From positions 3,557,446 through 3,621,445 of the forward strand of contig KL647292.1 in NCBI GenBank assembly GCA_000727475.1: DNA of 64,000 bases, in the 5' to 3' direction. This document shows, piece after piece, positions 54,701 to 64,000 of this stretch. The DNA comes from Sarcocystis neurona (taxonomy: Eukaryota > Apicomplexa > Conoidasida > Eucoccidiorida > Sarcocystidae). Below the pieces are notes generated by a model that was given only the letters and a program-made list of their open reading frames with translations, was not told the DNA's origin and made no database searches. Position 1 is the first letter of the stretch. Every line of letters starts with the position of its first letter. The translations under genes and the position numbers were made by a program.

Positions 54701-57700
54701 TGCATGCACAACTCAGACCGGTGAACCAACAGATACGCCTTGGCAAGTGCACACATCACTATCTTCATTGACGACAGTGACGCTGCTGCTGCTTTTGGCC
54801 CTTCTGCTGTCGACGTGACTGCTTCGCAGACCTTCCTATACCAATGACGTCTGCTGCTAGTGTTGCTGCTGCTGCCGGTAATGTCGCCCTTCGACGTTTT
54901 GTCTGTTCGCTTGCTCTTGTTTCCACTGCTGCTGCTTTTGCTTCCGCTGCTGCTGCTTTTGCTTGTGGCCTACCACGGCTGTTGCCGCGATTTTCGGATT
55001 GTGCCCTCTGTTGCTGCTTCTCCGGCTGCATTGTTTCTCGTCGGACGCCCTCGCGAGTGTTCTTGCCTTCTTGAAGAAACACACGTTTACTTCTTTTGTA
55101 CGGTGGCTACTGCCGCTGCTGCTTCTGCTGCTCGTATGGTAATGGCATTGGCGTTAGGGGAAGGAGTTTCTCTTTACCTGGATTTCTTCGGGAAAAGACT
55201 GAAATTTGCAGTTGAGAATCGACGTGTACATCCGGTCGACCGAAGGGGGAGGAGGAAATCTGACGTGGATGCATGCAAACTGAGAGATTAGCCGCGGGTC
55301 GAGCGGCGTGGCTCCTGCGGCAACAGGCCGCGTCGCAGCGAGGTAACTGACATCTTTCAGCAGAATCTTTTCTAAGTCCCCTCCTCGTTCGTACATCATC
55401 TTCTTCTCCATCACGAACCTCAGCCAGGCCAGTGGCTGCTGCGTGCCGTACGTGTCGACCTGTGAGCCGCCGCAAAAAGAAAAACCGCACACGCTTCTAG
55501 CTCAGCAGCAGCAGAGAGACACTTCCGAAGGCAGCAGTGTGTCTCACTTCACATATTGAAGAAAGACCATCCTTTTATCTTTCTTTTTACCCCTGGCTAT
55601 AGGCAGCATGAAGAATTGTGCCCTTCATGGAGGTGTGCGTGCATATGCAAATATTTGAATCTATCTCTGAAAAAGTGCACCTTGTAGCTAAAGCGCTTGC
55701 ATAAGAAAAGTGTAACTATCATTTACGTACGCGTATATATATATAATATATGTGTAAAGACGCATAGCAGTATTCAGCTGGCGGTTTACAGATAGGGCGC
55801 AAGGCGACAACGGATGAGCGTTTTGCTGAATAAGAGCACAGCAGAGACACAGAGATCGCTTCAGCTGAAGAGAGAGCCACGCACAGGCAGCGAGACGACA
55901 GCCAAGACTAGTTCACCTGTCGCACTGCTAAGCCACCACATAGCCCATGTGTAGTGTACAGAGTGCGTATACGTCTATCTTCCTACCCGCACATCTATAG
56001 GTACGTACGTGCATATACATAAGGACACTGTCTATCTATCTATTCACCATTCACCTACTTCCTTATGGATCTACTGCATCCTCACGTATGCAGTCACATA
56101 CGTATAAATCTCTGTGTATGTCCGTATTGTTTTCCCGGTCTCTCTCTAATGTAAAAAGACACCTCCCTATGTGTTTATGGGGTGGCAAGCGAAAAAGGCC
56201 GTTCTTCAGGCAGGTGAATCAATGCCTCTCTGCACGTATGAGGGAGACAGTCGTCAAGAAAAAGCTGCGCAGCTATACAGGGGCGATCCGTGCAATCCGA
56301 ATGAGCCGACAAAACGCGATGAGGTGTCTGCTGTAGAGGTGTGCACCTGTCGATGCTCGTGCGCGAATTCCAGGCTTTGATAAAAGCGTGCGGGTGGAGA
56401 TCGTTAACAAACTCAGCAGCTGCTGGTTAGAGCTGTAGAACGACTCCAATGTCCAGCCGGTGAGGTAACCAGAGGACCCGCGACCCCACGGAGTCCTGCG
56501 CTTACAGAGAAGCTTTTTTTGTCCCCGGTGTGGCTTTTGATGTTCCTTAGCGATATTAAGGAGGAAAATTTGAGGCCCTTGTTTTAGCGGGTTATACTGC
56601 TTCCTCAAAGCGTACTCTTGTGCAGGGTGTCCTGGAAAGCTAGTGTACTCTTCCCTCTTTCTTCTTCAGTTTTACGTGTGACCGTAGGCTAGAACAACCT
56701 CAAAGCTGTTATACGGAGAAATTTGGAAAACGCGGTGGTTGGTGCTGCTATATGTGTTACGGAAAAGAAGAGGCAATAGACGGAAGTTCGGTCCTCTGCC
56801 ACGTCGCAGCCGTCCCCCTGTTGCACCCCCTCTACAGGTAGTAGCACTTCACGGTTTTTTGGTACAGGGACCCTTTTCTCCAGTCAAGCTGGTGCAAACG
56901 AGAAAAATTTTCAAAATCGCTACTTTCCAGAAGTCACGATGTCAGGGGCACCTGCTGAATGCTTCTTTGATTTCACGTCTTTATATTTACTGGTCAGCTG
57001 TCGTTCTACCATTTGTACATCCGGTTTTCACCTGCGTGTGCGTTTTTTATCTGTCGAGGTTGGTCCTCTGTTGTCATCCTCACCTTAGGCATGTTCAGGT
57101 CATCTACGAAAATCTTGAGAAGTTTTCCAGCAGGTGGTCCAAATGTCCGTCCGGTGCGTTTGTCGATGTTGTCTTCAAGCGTCCGCTGCAGCTCTAACGA
57201 AGACGTACGACTGGATAAGTTCACCTGGACGTGGAGTTGCTGCTGCGGATCTAGGCAGCGCAACCAGTGCTGCAGCAGCAGACTCTTCGCGGTGCCTGAA
57301 ACAAGCGTTGGGGGAAGCAGACGTGCGGTAGGAGTTGCGACAGTAGTAGCATTTCCCGTGAAAAAGTCCTCTAAATGAGAAGTAGCATCAGGCAAACGAT
57401 TACGCGGTGCGACAACAAAGTGGTGGCAGCAACGGCAGGTGAAGAGCAGACGAAGGTCCGGAGCTAAAAGACAGCTCCAGAAACAAGCGTGAAGCGGACG
57501 CTGCAACAGCGGCGGGGCTGCTGTGGGGCCAAGTCAATATCAGCGGCAGTACGAAGCCACGAGTGGCAGTGCGAGGAGGATGAGCAGGAGGAGGAGGCGG
57601 AGAAACGGAGCAATAACCGCAGACGGCAAGACAATAATCCTGGCAGCCCCAGCACACACACCGCCTAACCAAGAGATGGCAACATTCTTGGCGGCAAAAG

Positions 57701-60700
57701 GCGAGCGGGAGGAGCGGCTGCGGAGAAATGAAGAACACCACGTAGGGTCAGCACGGAGGCGCAGCAACAGCGGCAGGGAGGGGAAGCAATATGAAAGATT
57801 GACAGCAGCAGAGAGAAGGGTAGGACATGTTTGTGACAGGTAAAGCCGTGTGTTGCTCCTGAAGGTCTTTGTGCGTGCCCGTGCGTGTGCGTCTCGCTCT
57901 GCGCTTACGTAAAGGGAAACACGGTTACAGCCGTGTCCTTAGGATCTCTCCAAAAGAACACTTCACACTCATACATATATTTAAAGGCAGGTTGCATGCT
58001 GAAGGCACTGCATAAATACAATTGCTCTTCCACTTGCGTACATGTAAAGGGCTAGCGACGCTGCAGCACGGAGAAGACGCCGGGTTAAACAGTAGAGCGC
58101 TCGAGGCCGGATCTACGATAGGAGGCGTGGACGGTGCCACATGCAGAGACTTATTACGGTCCACTTGTTTTTCGACAGTGCTGCTGTTATAACTGTTACA
58201 ACTCCTTTGACACCGTACACCGCCATTCCAGCTGCTTCCACTACTTCTACTGCCACTACTACTACCGTTAACTAGACGACTCCTACTAGTCCTGGTATTG
58301 CTATTCCTGGCTTTATCGCTACCGTACGACTCCCAGGACTACGCTGCCACTATGACTGCTACCCTTTCCCAACTACTGCTACTACATTGCCGTCATAATA
58401 TTGCTATTACGAAGACACTGCCATCCGACTCCATCTGCCACTGCGAAGAGTGATACAGCTCCTATCACTACGACTGCAACTGCTAGTATATTACAATCCC
58501 AGCAGCTCGTTGAAATAGGGCCAGCCTGCGTCCTACAACTCTTAGTGCGTACCTCGCGTGCAGGCAGCGCTAACGATGATATCGCTTCTAGAATGTATGA
58601 ATCTGTAAGAAACGTCTTCACACTGTAACGAATCCTACGAGTGCTTCTGGAGGTACTCTCCATATGTATGTATGTATATATATATGTATATATATATATA
58701 ACCACGTGGTCCTGTCCCACCCGCTACACCTAGACATATACTTATATAACCTGAGCGACTATCTGGTTTCCTCGTGGTAGATCAAGATATACGGAGTTTT
58801 AAAGTGTGTGAATTAAACACTCCACATGCGTGCACGGGTAAATGTGCGTCACTGCATACGTGTCGATGCCTTGCGGTGATGTGTGAGGGTTGTCTCTGGA
58901 CCGCTGGCTGAATCAGGCTAGGCCTCTGGCTGTTTCCATTTTTGAAGGGAGAAAAGCCCTCGACACAGGGAAAGGACCATGGCAGGTGAACGTAGATAGA
59001 TGGCTAAGGAAGAGAAGAGAACGGGGGATAAAAGTGAAGCGCTCTGTCATTGCCGAAGATACGCTTCTGTTTTGTCGGCTGTGCGAACCTGGATGGCCGA
59101 TAAAGAGGACCGGAACGCTAGCACCTGCGAGTCGATGCAGCAGCGTCGAGTAGCGCGCCGTTTCCGCCGTGGGCACGACGATTTCAGTAAAATCGCGCAC
59201 GTCTTGCGAAAGAGAGAAGTTCCGCTCAACCTGACCGCGATAGCGAGCAAAGCAAACAAGAAACGTGGAAGAATCAGTTCGCCAAGGCAGCACTCCATCC
59301 CTGCGCCTGGGCAGATATAAAGCAATTCAGCACTTGTACACAATTCAAAGTTTACGTGAAATACTGCAGAAGTGTCAACGTATAAAATTCTCAATTGTTT
59401 GCCACCAACAGATATATGTCAACACATCTACTGGAAATAAAAACGTGTATGTGTCTGAACGTACGCGTGCGTGTACATCTTTCATATGTTCTAGTTGCCT
59501 GCACACGTATGTGTAAAAGACACACGTACACTGGGTATAATTACCGACGCTGATATAGGCAAGTCCAATGTTTACGACTGTGAAGATAGGATACACACAA
59601 GCAGAGGGATACACAAGGAGGCACACAAAGACGAGTTCTTCTCCTGTTCCGTGAGAACACTGGCTCGTACCTGCGCTTCCCAAGCCTGCCAGGCGCCTGC
59701 CCGTACGTCGTAGTAGCAGTCATAGAGAGAGAGATGCTTGGGAAGCGAGACTCCGGCAAGTTTCCGAATGAAAGCATCAAAGCGGCTCCACTCTCTTCCA
59801 CTCAGCGCGGCTCCCAGAGACCAAATGACACAAAAAACGAAAAAGTTCTCCAGCCTGTCTGCAGCAAGATCCTGCAGCAGCGGCGACTGCTTGTCCACGG
59901 CGCCGTCGTGGACACCGGAGGAGGCCGGAGAGGCCGCGGCCTCGAGCAAGTGACACAGCTGCTGGACCTGAAAAGAGAGCGGGTCGAGAAGAGATTACAA
60001 AAGAGAGCAAGCTTTGCATGGGCTACTAGGGAGCGGAAAAGGCAACCCTGGCATGCCTCAGTAAGAACGGAAGAATCGGAGGAGACCCAGCGACATGAAT
60101 GCAGCAGCAGCAGCAGCGGCGGCAGAAAAAGTCTCAAGCACTGGAATGAAAGCGACGAAGAGAAATTTTGCAGCGGCGACAACAAAAGAGCGGACGGCAG
60201 AGGAAAAGAGTAGCAGCAGCAGGTTCCTCTCCGACAAAACTCTGGGTGCCCCTGGTGAAGGCTGCAACATATCACAGGAGGAGCACCGTCTCATAAGCAA
60301 GGAGCTGCAAACGTTGGAATGTACCGGGGGCAGTCACGGACACTTCCCGCATAGGAAGGACAGCCACAACATCAGAACTGCAGCACTTGTTACAGTTAAT
60401 GTCTTCCGGTTGCCCTGAAGAGGGATACGTATGTGCTTGTACACATGAGAGAGACGCAGAGCACCAACGCCTCATCGTGAAGTCACTGCGTAAGCCGCAC
60501 ATATCCAGCACGTATATACGTATGTATGTATATATATGTGGGCAGCGGGTGAAAATGAAATTGGTGGTGAGTGGAAAAATTGTGGATCTCCCACGTCCCC
60601 ACATGTCTGGGCTACACATATATATATATATATATACATATCCACATGTATATACACACATGCATGTGGACACATGTATGTATATACGCACGGCCACACA

Positions 60701-62302
60701 AGGGAGAACAACCAACGGCTAGGGGAAGCAGCACTAACAGCAGCAGGTCACCTGGAAAGAACTGAGCGGCGGCAAGACGCCGTTGTGTGCAGGCGTGTGC
60801 GACAAAGACGAACGTAGCAAAGAAGTGCCTCATAAAAGAAGCAGCAACATGCAGGAGAAGAAGCAGCAGCAGAGGTGGAAAGGGTTGCAGCCCCAGGCAG
60901 AACAAATAGTAGCAACTACTGAGGCACAGAAAACTCGACAGACGGTTGTACCAAACGTGCGGAGGCATTGCTGAGAGATCAGAGAAAGGGCCTGGAAGAC
61001 GCACCAGTAGCAACACAGATCCCAAGAGGACAAACGGAAGCGAAACTCCGGTCAGAGAGACCTACGAGATTAATATCTGTGCGAGGCAGAGCAGCAGCGG
61101 GGGGCGGTTCTGTAAGGAGTTCAGCAGCAGCAGCAGAGAAACGAGAGTTTCTTCGGTTTAGCCAGCTGCTGCCCCTTCCTGTGAGGAACGCCAGCGCCGG
61201 CTCGACGTATTTGGCGTAGAGGTACTCGAGCGTTTCCGTCGCCGCCGCTGCTGCTGCAGTCGCCCCTTCGCTGATGGGCAGCTTTTCTCGTAGCCACTTC
61301 TCGAAATACGACGAAGCACTAAGGTTCCGCGGGTCCACGTACACCATTCCACATCGAGAGATGGTTGCAGGAGAGGCGTGCTGCAGGTTATCAACCTGGA
61401 GAACAGCAGCACAAAAACGACACTGAAGCTCTACGCAAGTTGGAGCGAACAGCTGGACAAAAACTTTTTCAGAACTCTATTGAACGCACTTAGGTGCAGT
61501 GACAAAACTAACAACAAACGGGACTACTGCAGCGACCAGGCGGATGCCTTTTGTGCAAACAGGGAAGCAGAGACCCAGCAGCAGAGACACATTCGTCCGT
61601 GCCTGCTGCGCCTCAAACAGCAGCAGCAGCAGACGCGGCAGGAACGGTGTTCCACTGTACCAAGCAGCAGCAGTCGCAGCGCAGTCAACAGCAGCAGCGG
61701 GAAGCCCGGCAGCGACAGGAGGCTCAGCAGCACCTGCAGGAAGCCCAGCAGCAGCAGCAGCAAGAAGTCCAGCAGCAGGAGTGGCGACAAGCAAAGAGGT
61801 GCACTTGCGCCTGACTTGCACAAGCTGCAGCAATGTCACGTAGAGCTGAGCCAGCGTCATCTGAAGGACCGACGACTTCAACACCGATTACAGGGTCCAC
61901 AGTAACCGGAAGAATGTCTGGGATACACTTTTTCGGCACGCAGATGCATTGCCCCCCCACGCCATCACGAATGCTTTTATAACGTACCTTTGTAGAGCTG
62001 TGTGATTTCAAAGATACTTATATATATTCTGGGGACATCGACTTGAATAGAATTCCACAGGCAGGAATACTGCGGTGAGGTTCCTCTGTACAGTAGAGAA
62101 CCGTATCGGACCATCGAGAGAGATCTACGCATTGTTCACCGAATAGCGAACCCATCTTGATTCCCACGTTCTAGGTGTTTGGATTTATACGTATTCTGCG
62201 CTTGAGTGTCCACCCACATCTATATATACATATATATATAGATATATAGATACAGGAGTATACAATGGCAGTTACGTTCAAACAAGCAACAACGTGTGTG
62301 TT

Positions 62303-62347
<45 letters not shown>

Positions 62348-63114
62348 CTGTGTCTGTGTCGGTGTTTAGACAAGGCTCGATGTTGCAGGCAAACGCAGAC
62401 CTCAGTCACTCGGGCGTACCTACGCTTGTGGAGTGACGACGAGAAAAGCTCCACGAGCGTGACAAGTCCACAAGTACTTGTTCACACATACAAATGTACG
62501 TAGAGTCATATGTAGGCATCTGATGGGAGACAAGCAGGTGGTGGGCGGCATGGGAAGTTATACAGTTGTGTGAGTGGAAGAATGTGAATAATTTCGTCGT
62601 GTTTACCGCTTAGTAGAAGGGTCAAAGCAGCAACCAACGAAACCCTAACACAGATCACGGCATATTTTCAAGAGGTGGACGACATTCTCGCTTGGTCATG
62701 TGTGAAGCCCGGCCTCCTGACCACATCGGACTGTCTGTCAACCGCCTGGAAGTCTAACGACGGTTAGCTGCAGAGACCCCCGTGTTTACGTGTGTGCCTC
62801 TGTTTTTGAGAATGCGGAAGGCAACCGTGTCGACGTGCCTGGGGCGTGAGGCCCGTGGCATTGCCCACCACAAAAGCAACTTACCTCAAAGAGAAGGGCG
62901 CAGTGTTTTTCGAGACGTATTCGCTCGCCGTTTGAAAGCGTCAGCAGCTTGTTGTCATCCATAAGCGAGTTCATATTCTCGACCCAGACTGCATCCACAT
63001 CTCCATCGAAGACGACGTAGCGCTTTTCGAGCTGCTTGCCCTGCAGCAGTGGCTGATTGATTTCCCGGAAAATCTTTGAAAAGAGGCCATCGGACCAGTC
63101 GCGAGAAACTGGAT
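26867..63114 (-). CDS. Axonemal dynein heavy chain, AAA2 to C-terminus (DNAH10-like; 5' part outside window)
   Basis: Exons in transcript order: 63114-62885, 61395-61066, 59967-59671, 59230-59089, 57295-57084, 55459-55178, 53463-53276, 52360-52165, 51386-51148, 48670-47551, 46810-46643, 45719-45425, 44563-44058, 43098-42895, 42092-41885, 41071-40836, 39533-39375, 37922-37700, 36210-35963, 34781-34591, 34124-34096, 33669-33430, 32548-32469, 31132-30977, 29818-29480, 29378-29115, 28559-28320, 27855-27655, 27133-26867 (stop TGA 26869-26867). All 28 introns are GT-AG and every junction keeps frame; coding total 7,490 nt, about 2,495 aa. The protein is a minus-end microtubule motor of the flagellar axoneme. 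Block order matches the family: AAA2, AAA3, AAA4, stalk, AAA5, AAA6, C-terminal domain. The C-terminal blocks (EIGMS, KPLGSW, GFHIPES) resemble DNAH10, the I1/f inner-arm beta chain; subclass is inference. The first exon's acceptor (63115) is the least certain boundary. In Coccidia only microgametes carry flagella, so male-gamete expression is expected. Introns average about 1.0 kb. Confidence 0.9.
29088..29121. promoter_or_regulatory. Perfect 13-bp hairpin covering a dynein 5' splice site
   Basis: CAAACAGGTGGGC (29088-29100) and its exact complement (29109-29121) flank an 8-base loop. On the minus-strand transcript the 3' end of exon 29378-29115 and its donor (CAAACAG/GUGGGC) form one arm. 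The structure would sequester the splice site in a GC-rich stem. A regulatory role is inference. Confidence 0.6.
30723..30920. repeat. 66-bp minisatellite, three copies, in a dynein intron
   Basis: Copies start at 30723, 30789 and 30855, each opening with GCGCGAGAAATTCA and containing TCAAGTGAAG. The period is exactly 66 in both steps. Because 66 is a multiple of three, the minus strand has an open frame of a 22-residue repeat (HLTVNFSR-type unit), but it lies in the intron between exons 31132-30977 and 29818-29480 and has no sign of being translated. Confidence 0.8.
32245..33014. repeat. Near-perfect inverted repeat (about 200-bp arms) around one dynein exon
   Basis: The left arm (32245-32445) and right arm (32805-33014) are reverse complements, above 90% identical by eye, with one short indel in the right arm near 32836-32845. 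Landmarks are CATGTATACTATTCACAG at 32428-32445 against its complement at 32805-32822, and the CACCAGGAAGACAAGGAGA segment near 32268 against its complement near 32990. The 359-base loop (32446-32804) contains the dynein exon 32548-32469. It may be two opposite copies of a short mobile element (no gene inside), or an inverted segmental duplication. Confidence 0.85.
34096..34124 (-). CDS. Proposed 29-nt dynein microexon
   Basis: Exon 34781-34591 ends with two codon bases (CA) at a GTAAGT donor, while exon 33669-33430 needs one base before it; joined directly they would be out of frame. The segment after GTGTTCAG at 34125 and before a GTTTGG donor is 29 nt, supplies one base, nine codons and one base, and yields GLHCVRKSWKDPEMCPIIL, which has the KS(Y/W)xD pattern seen there in other heavy chains. 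It is already counted in the dynein CDS. Confidence 0.55.
42148..42228. repeat. Imperfect 40-bp direct duplication in a dynein intron
   Basis: GCGCAACATTCCGTGTGTGTC is echoed about 40 bases later by GCGCAACATTCCACGTGTGTC just upstream (in transcript sense) of exon 42092-41885. No coding meaning. Confidence 0.5.
44058..47640 (-). other. Dynein stalk: CC1, microtubule-binding tip and CC2 (exons 10-13)
   Basis: CC1 begins at YVDFLQCYRSTLRAKREEF at the end of the 1,120-nt exon and continues in 46643-46810 (AAEAVKVMNEELAEKK) and 45425-45719 (ALENLDKKDITEIKAF). The microtubule-binding tip follows (PPKPVMYV, then LLEYPKDSIT, DKQVKKIQEYF, KAGNGLLTWIKAM) with no large insertion or deletion. CC2 is in 44058-44563 (Glu/Gln/Leu-rich heptads from VAELSIKKEKAERELERLN), running into AAA5 at LLASAFLSYAGPF. 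A normal-length tip implies real microtubule binding. Confidence 0.85.
47551..52360 (-). other. Dynein AAA4 with acidic insertion (exons 8-10)
   Basis: Exon 52165-52360 begins HECLRVFQDRLIDKEE. Exon 51148-51386 holds the AAA4 P-loop GTGGSGKR followed by QLTVLAAYIAG. The 1,120-nt exon 47551-48670 continues with YGEGEFKEELRTLF, the Walker B-like VCFLLADTHV, then NLHIAVAMSP, LRNRCRNFPGL and IDWFHPWPEEAL. A roughly 133-residue Ser- then Glu-rich insert (47785-48183) follows YLFG, after which the canonical sequence resumes and enters the stalk. The intron before this exon, 48671-51147, is the longest of the gene (2,477 nt). Confidence 0.85.
47785..48183 (-). other. Acidic low-complexity insertion in dynein AAA4
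   Basis: About 133 residues rich in Glu, Asp, Ala and Ser interrupt AAA4 between YLFG and ELSAKLQEQIELL. The frame stays open for the whole 399 bases. It begins with a Ser/Arg patch (RSSRNSVSSNRSS) and turns Glu-rich (EEDEEEAEEMEKDE). A retained in-frame intron is the alternative; the strongly skewed composition in just this frame argues for coding. Confidence 0.65.
54600..55150. repeat. CTG/CAG triplet-rich tract in a dynein intron and near exon 6
   Basis: Interrupted GCTGCTGCT runs on the plus strand (CAG on the dynein-sense strand) fill much of this stretch, for example at about 54640-54720 and 54850-54970. It lies in the 1.7-kb intron before exon 53463-53276. Open frames here are triplet-repeat artefacts. 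Confidence 0.7.
58180..58480. repeat. Degenerate ACT/GCT-type triplet array
   Basis: A 300-base pyrimidine-skewed segment built of loosely repeated ACT, GCT, ACC and CCT triplets (for example CTACTGCCACTACTACTACC near 58248). It lies in the intron between exons 59230-59089 and 57295-57084. Stops interrupt all frames. Confidence 0.6.
60090..61800. repeat. CAG triplet tracts in dynein introns
   Basis: Plus-strand CAG runs occur at about 60098-60122, 60205-60220, 60840-60870, 61085-61135 and densely at 61615-61790. They sit in introns around exons 61395-61066 and 59967-59671 and partly encode the Ala/Ser stretches in exon 61395-61066. CAG tracts are typical of some coccidian genomes, notably Eimeria. 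Confidence 0.7.
61066..63114 (-). other. Dynein AAA2 segment (exons 1-2 of the window)
   Basis: Exon 62885-63114 carries DWSDGLFSKIFREINQPL and the AAA2 Walker B region VVFDGDVDAVWVENMN, then LLTLSNGERIRL. Exon 61066-61395 carries the sensor-like ATISRCGMVYVDPRNL signature. After it come two species-specific low-complexity stretches: an Ala run (ISEGATAAAAAATE) and a Ser/Ala/Pro stretch before PRTDINL. The junction LLFE to VDNLQHASP is exactly what dynein heavy chains have. Confidence 0.85.
62220..62345. repeat. (TA)n and (GT)n(TA)n microsatellites
   Basis: TATATA/GATATA at about 62220-62252 is followed by a compound GTGTGT-TATATA tract at about 62294-62342. Similar (TA)n tracts occur in many dynein introns: about 39688-39715, 44670-44750, 46075-46130, 47417-47438, 49005-49065, 52752-52770, 52885-52920, 55733-55752, 58668-58702 and 60618-60640. 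Confidence 0.85.
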
Positions 63115-63943
63115 CTGCAGCAGCAGCAGAAACGGCAGTGGCAGCACCGTCGGTGTCCCAAGACAAACCGTCGCAGCGGCAGTGGCAAGAAAAGAAACGC
63201 CTAAGGCCATCCAGAGAAGTAAACAGCGACAGGGGGCCTCACGTTTCTCCTCGCTCGAATTTGACCAAAGTCGGCTACCTTTCGTCGGTGAGACGCAGGC
63301 GGGTCACGTGCTGCAACGGACTCTCCTCAGCAAATGGCTTCTGTTTTCGAAATGTGTACATTCGACGTGCGCAGACGTACACGTATCCAAGACATTGTGG
63401 ACAAACAGGGTGATCAGCAGCCGACGCAACGCGCAACAGACGCAGGAGAACAATGGCGAACAGAGGAGTCTGCTGTGGCACACAGCCACCAAAAACAGCA
63501 AGAAGGAAGGCAAAGCAATGCAGAGAAGGCGATCCAGCAAATTGACGGCGCAGCAAAGGGGATGCGGGTAAATATACCTGTATGCATATATATATATATA
63601 TATATATATATAGTAAGACGACGCAGNNNNNNNNNNNNNNNNNNNNNNNNNNNNNNNNNNNNNNNNNNNNNNNNNNNNNNNNNNNNNNNNNNNNNNNNNN
63701 NNNNNNNNNNNNNNNNNNNNNNNNNNNNNNNNNNNNNNNNNNNNNNNNNNNNNNNNNNNNNNNNNNNNNNNNNNNNNNNNNNNNNNNNNNNNNNNNNNNN
63801 NNNNNNNNNNNNNNNNNNNNNNNNNNNNNNNNNNNNNNNNNNNNNNNNNNNNNNNNNNNNNNNNNNNNNNNNNNNNNNNNNNNNNNNNNNNNNNNNNNNN
63901 NNNNNNNNNNNNNNNNNNNNNNNNNNNNNNNNNNNNNNNNGTA

Positions 63944-63978
<35 letters not shown>

Positions 63979-64000
63979 CGACGCAGCGAATGCGACGGGG
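63115..64000. other. Upstream dynein intron with assembly gap and flanking (TA)n repeat
   Basis: No exon is visible between the AAA2 exon and the right edge. N bases fill 63627-63940 (314 bases). The left flank (GTATGCATATAT... then AAGACGACGCAG) and the right flank (GTATGCATATAT... then AAGGCGACGCAG) are near-identical, so the gap probably hides copies of a tandem repeat. Confidence 0.7.

Larger units (their letters stand above)
53276..59967 (-). other. Dynein AAA2-AAA3 linker and AAA3 (exons 3-7)
   Basis: Exon 59671-59967 carries FVFCVIWSLGAALSGREW and FDAFIRKLAG. AAA3 starts with DFTEIVVPTAETARYSTLL in 59089-59230. Its P-loop GHPGTAKS is built from two exons: the glycine before TAKS is split, G from 59089 and GC from 57295. 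VNLSSRTSS and Walker B IFVDDLNMPK follow in 57084-57295, VDTYGTQQPLAWLR in 55178-55459, and FNLRDLSRVYQG in 53276-53463. AAA3 nucleotide binding therefore looks intact; in dyneins AAA3 gates the main AAA1 site. Confidence 0.85.

Noticed and set aside
57006..57506. Apparently degenerate AAA3 P-loop (LVSGTAKS)
   Set aside because: The residues before GTAKS are intron translated in the same frame; the true P-loop GHPGTAKS is completed by the previous exon.
61477..61905. Poly-Ala/Gln frames on both strands
   Set aside because: Products of CAG triplet repeats in an intron; no independent coding support.
63304..63948. Long minus-strand frame across the N run
   Set aside because: The frame is open only because N bases cannot be translated to stops.
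1..64000. CRISPR arrays, bacterial-type operons, insertion sequences, tRNA genes
   Set aside because: No spaced identical repeats, no transposase frame and no convincing tRNA box A/box B pair were seen; the sequence is eukaryotic.

Overview
The window looks like nuclear DNA of a coccidian apicomplexan (Toxoplasma/Sarcocystis/Eimeria side; genus not resolvable here). The evidence is intron-rich genes with GT-AG introns mostly 0.4-2.5 kb long, near-balanced base composition, CAG/CTG triplet tracts, many (TA)n microsatellites, Ala/Ser/Gly/Gln-rich protein inserts, and an axonemal dynein gene, which fits a lineage with flagellated microgametes. No CRISPR, operon, insertion sequence or convincing tRNA/rRNA was seen.

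Layout. (1) 1-1699, + strand: the last two exons of an unrecognised gene. (2) 1700-7786: intergenic, no supported gene. (3) 7787-13013, + strand: a complete four-exon gene for a WDR12/Ytm1-type ribosome-biogenesis protein (N-terminal NLE domain plus WD40 propeller, about 701 aa). (4) 13014-18355: intergenic, with two short imperfect duplications. (5) 18356-24739, + strand: a multi-exon gene for a very long low-complexity protein with one SF1/STAR-like KH domain (about 1,475 aa; last-exon start uncertain). (6) about 25433-25793, + strand: a possible small gene or decayed gene with an in-frame TAG and a candidate very short intron. (7) 26867-63114, - strand: the 3' part of an axonemal dynein heavy-chain gene, running from AAA2 to the natural stop codon. 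I resolved 29 exons (7,490 coding nt, about 2,495 aa) in which every exon-exon phase is compatible. Its 5' part (tail, linker, AAA1) lies beyond the right edge. A 314-base run of N (63627-63940) lies in its upstream intron.

The C-terminal region of the dynein (GFHIPES-type motif, EIGMS block, KPLGSW block) resembles the DNAH10 / I1 inner-arm beta heavy-chain class. AAA3 and AAA4 P-loops and a normal stalk/microtubule-binding domain are present, so the motor looks functional. Unusual points are a roughly 133-residue acidic insertion inside AAA4, a proposed 29-nt microexon, a 13-bp hairpin on one 5' splice site, and a near-perfect 200-bp inverted repeat that brackets a single 80-nt exon. The genes have unrelated housekeeping, RNA and flagellar roles; there is no evidence of a functional cluster. 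The dynein gene and the KH gene converge tail to tail.
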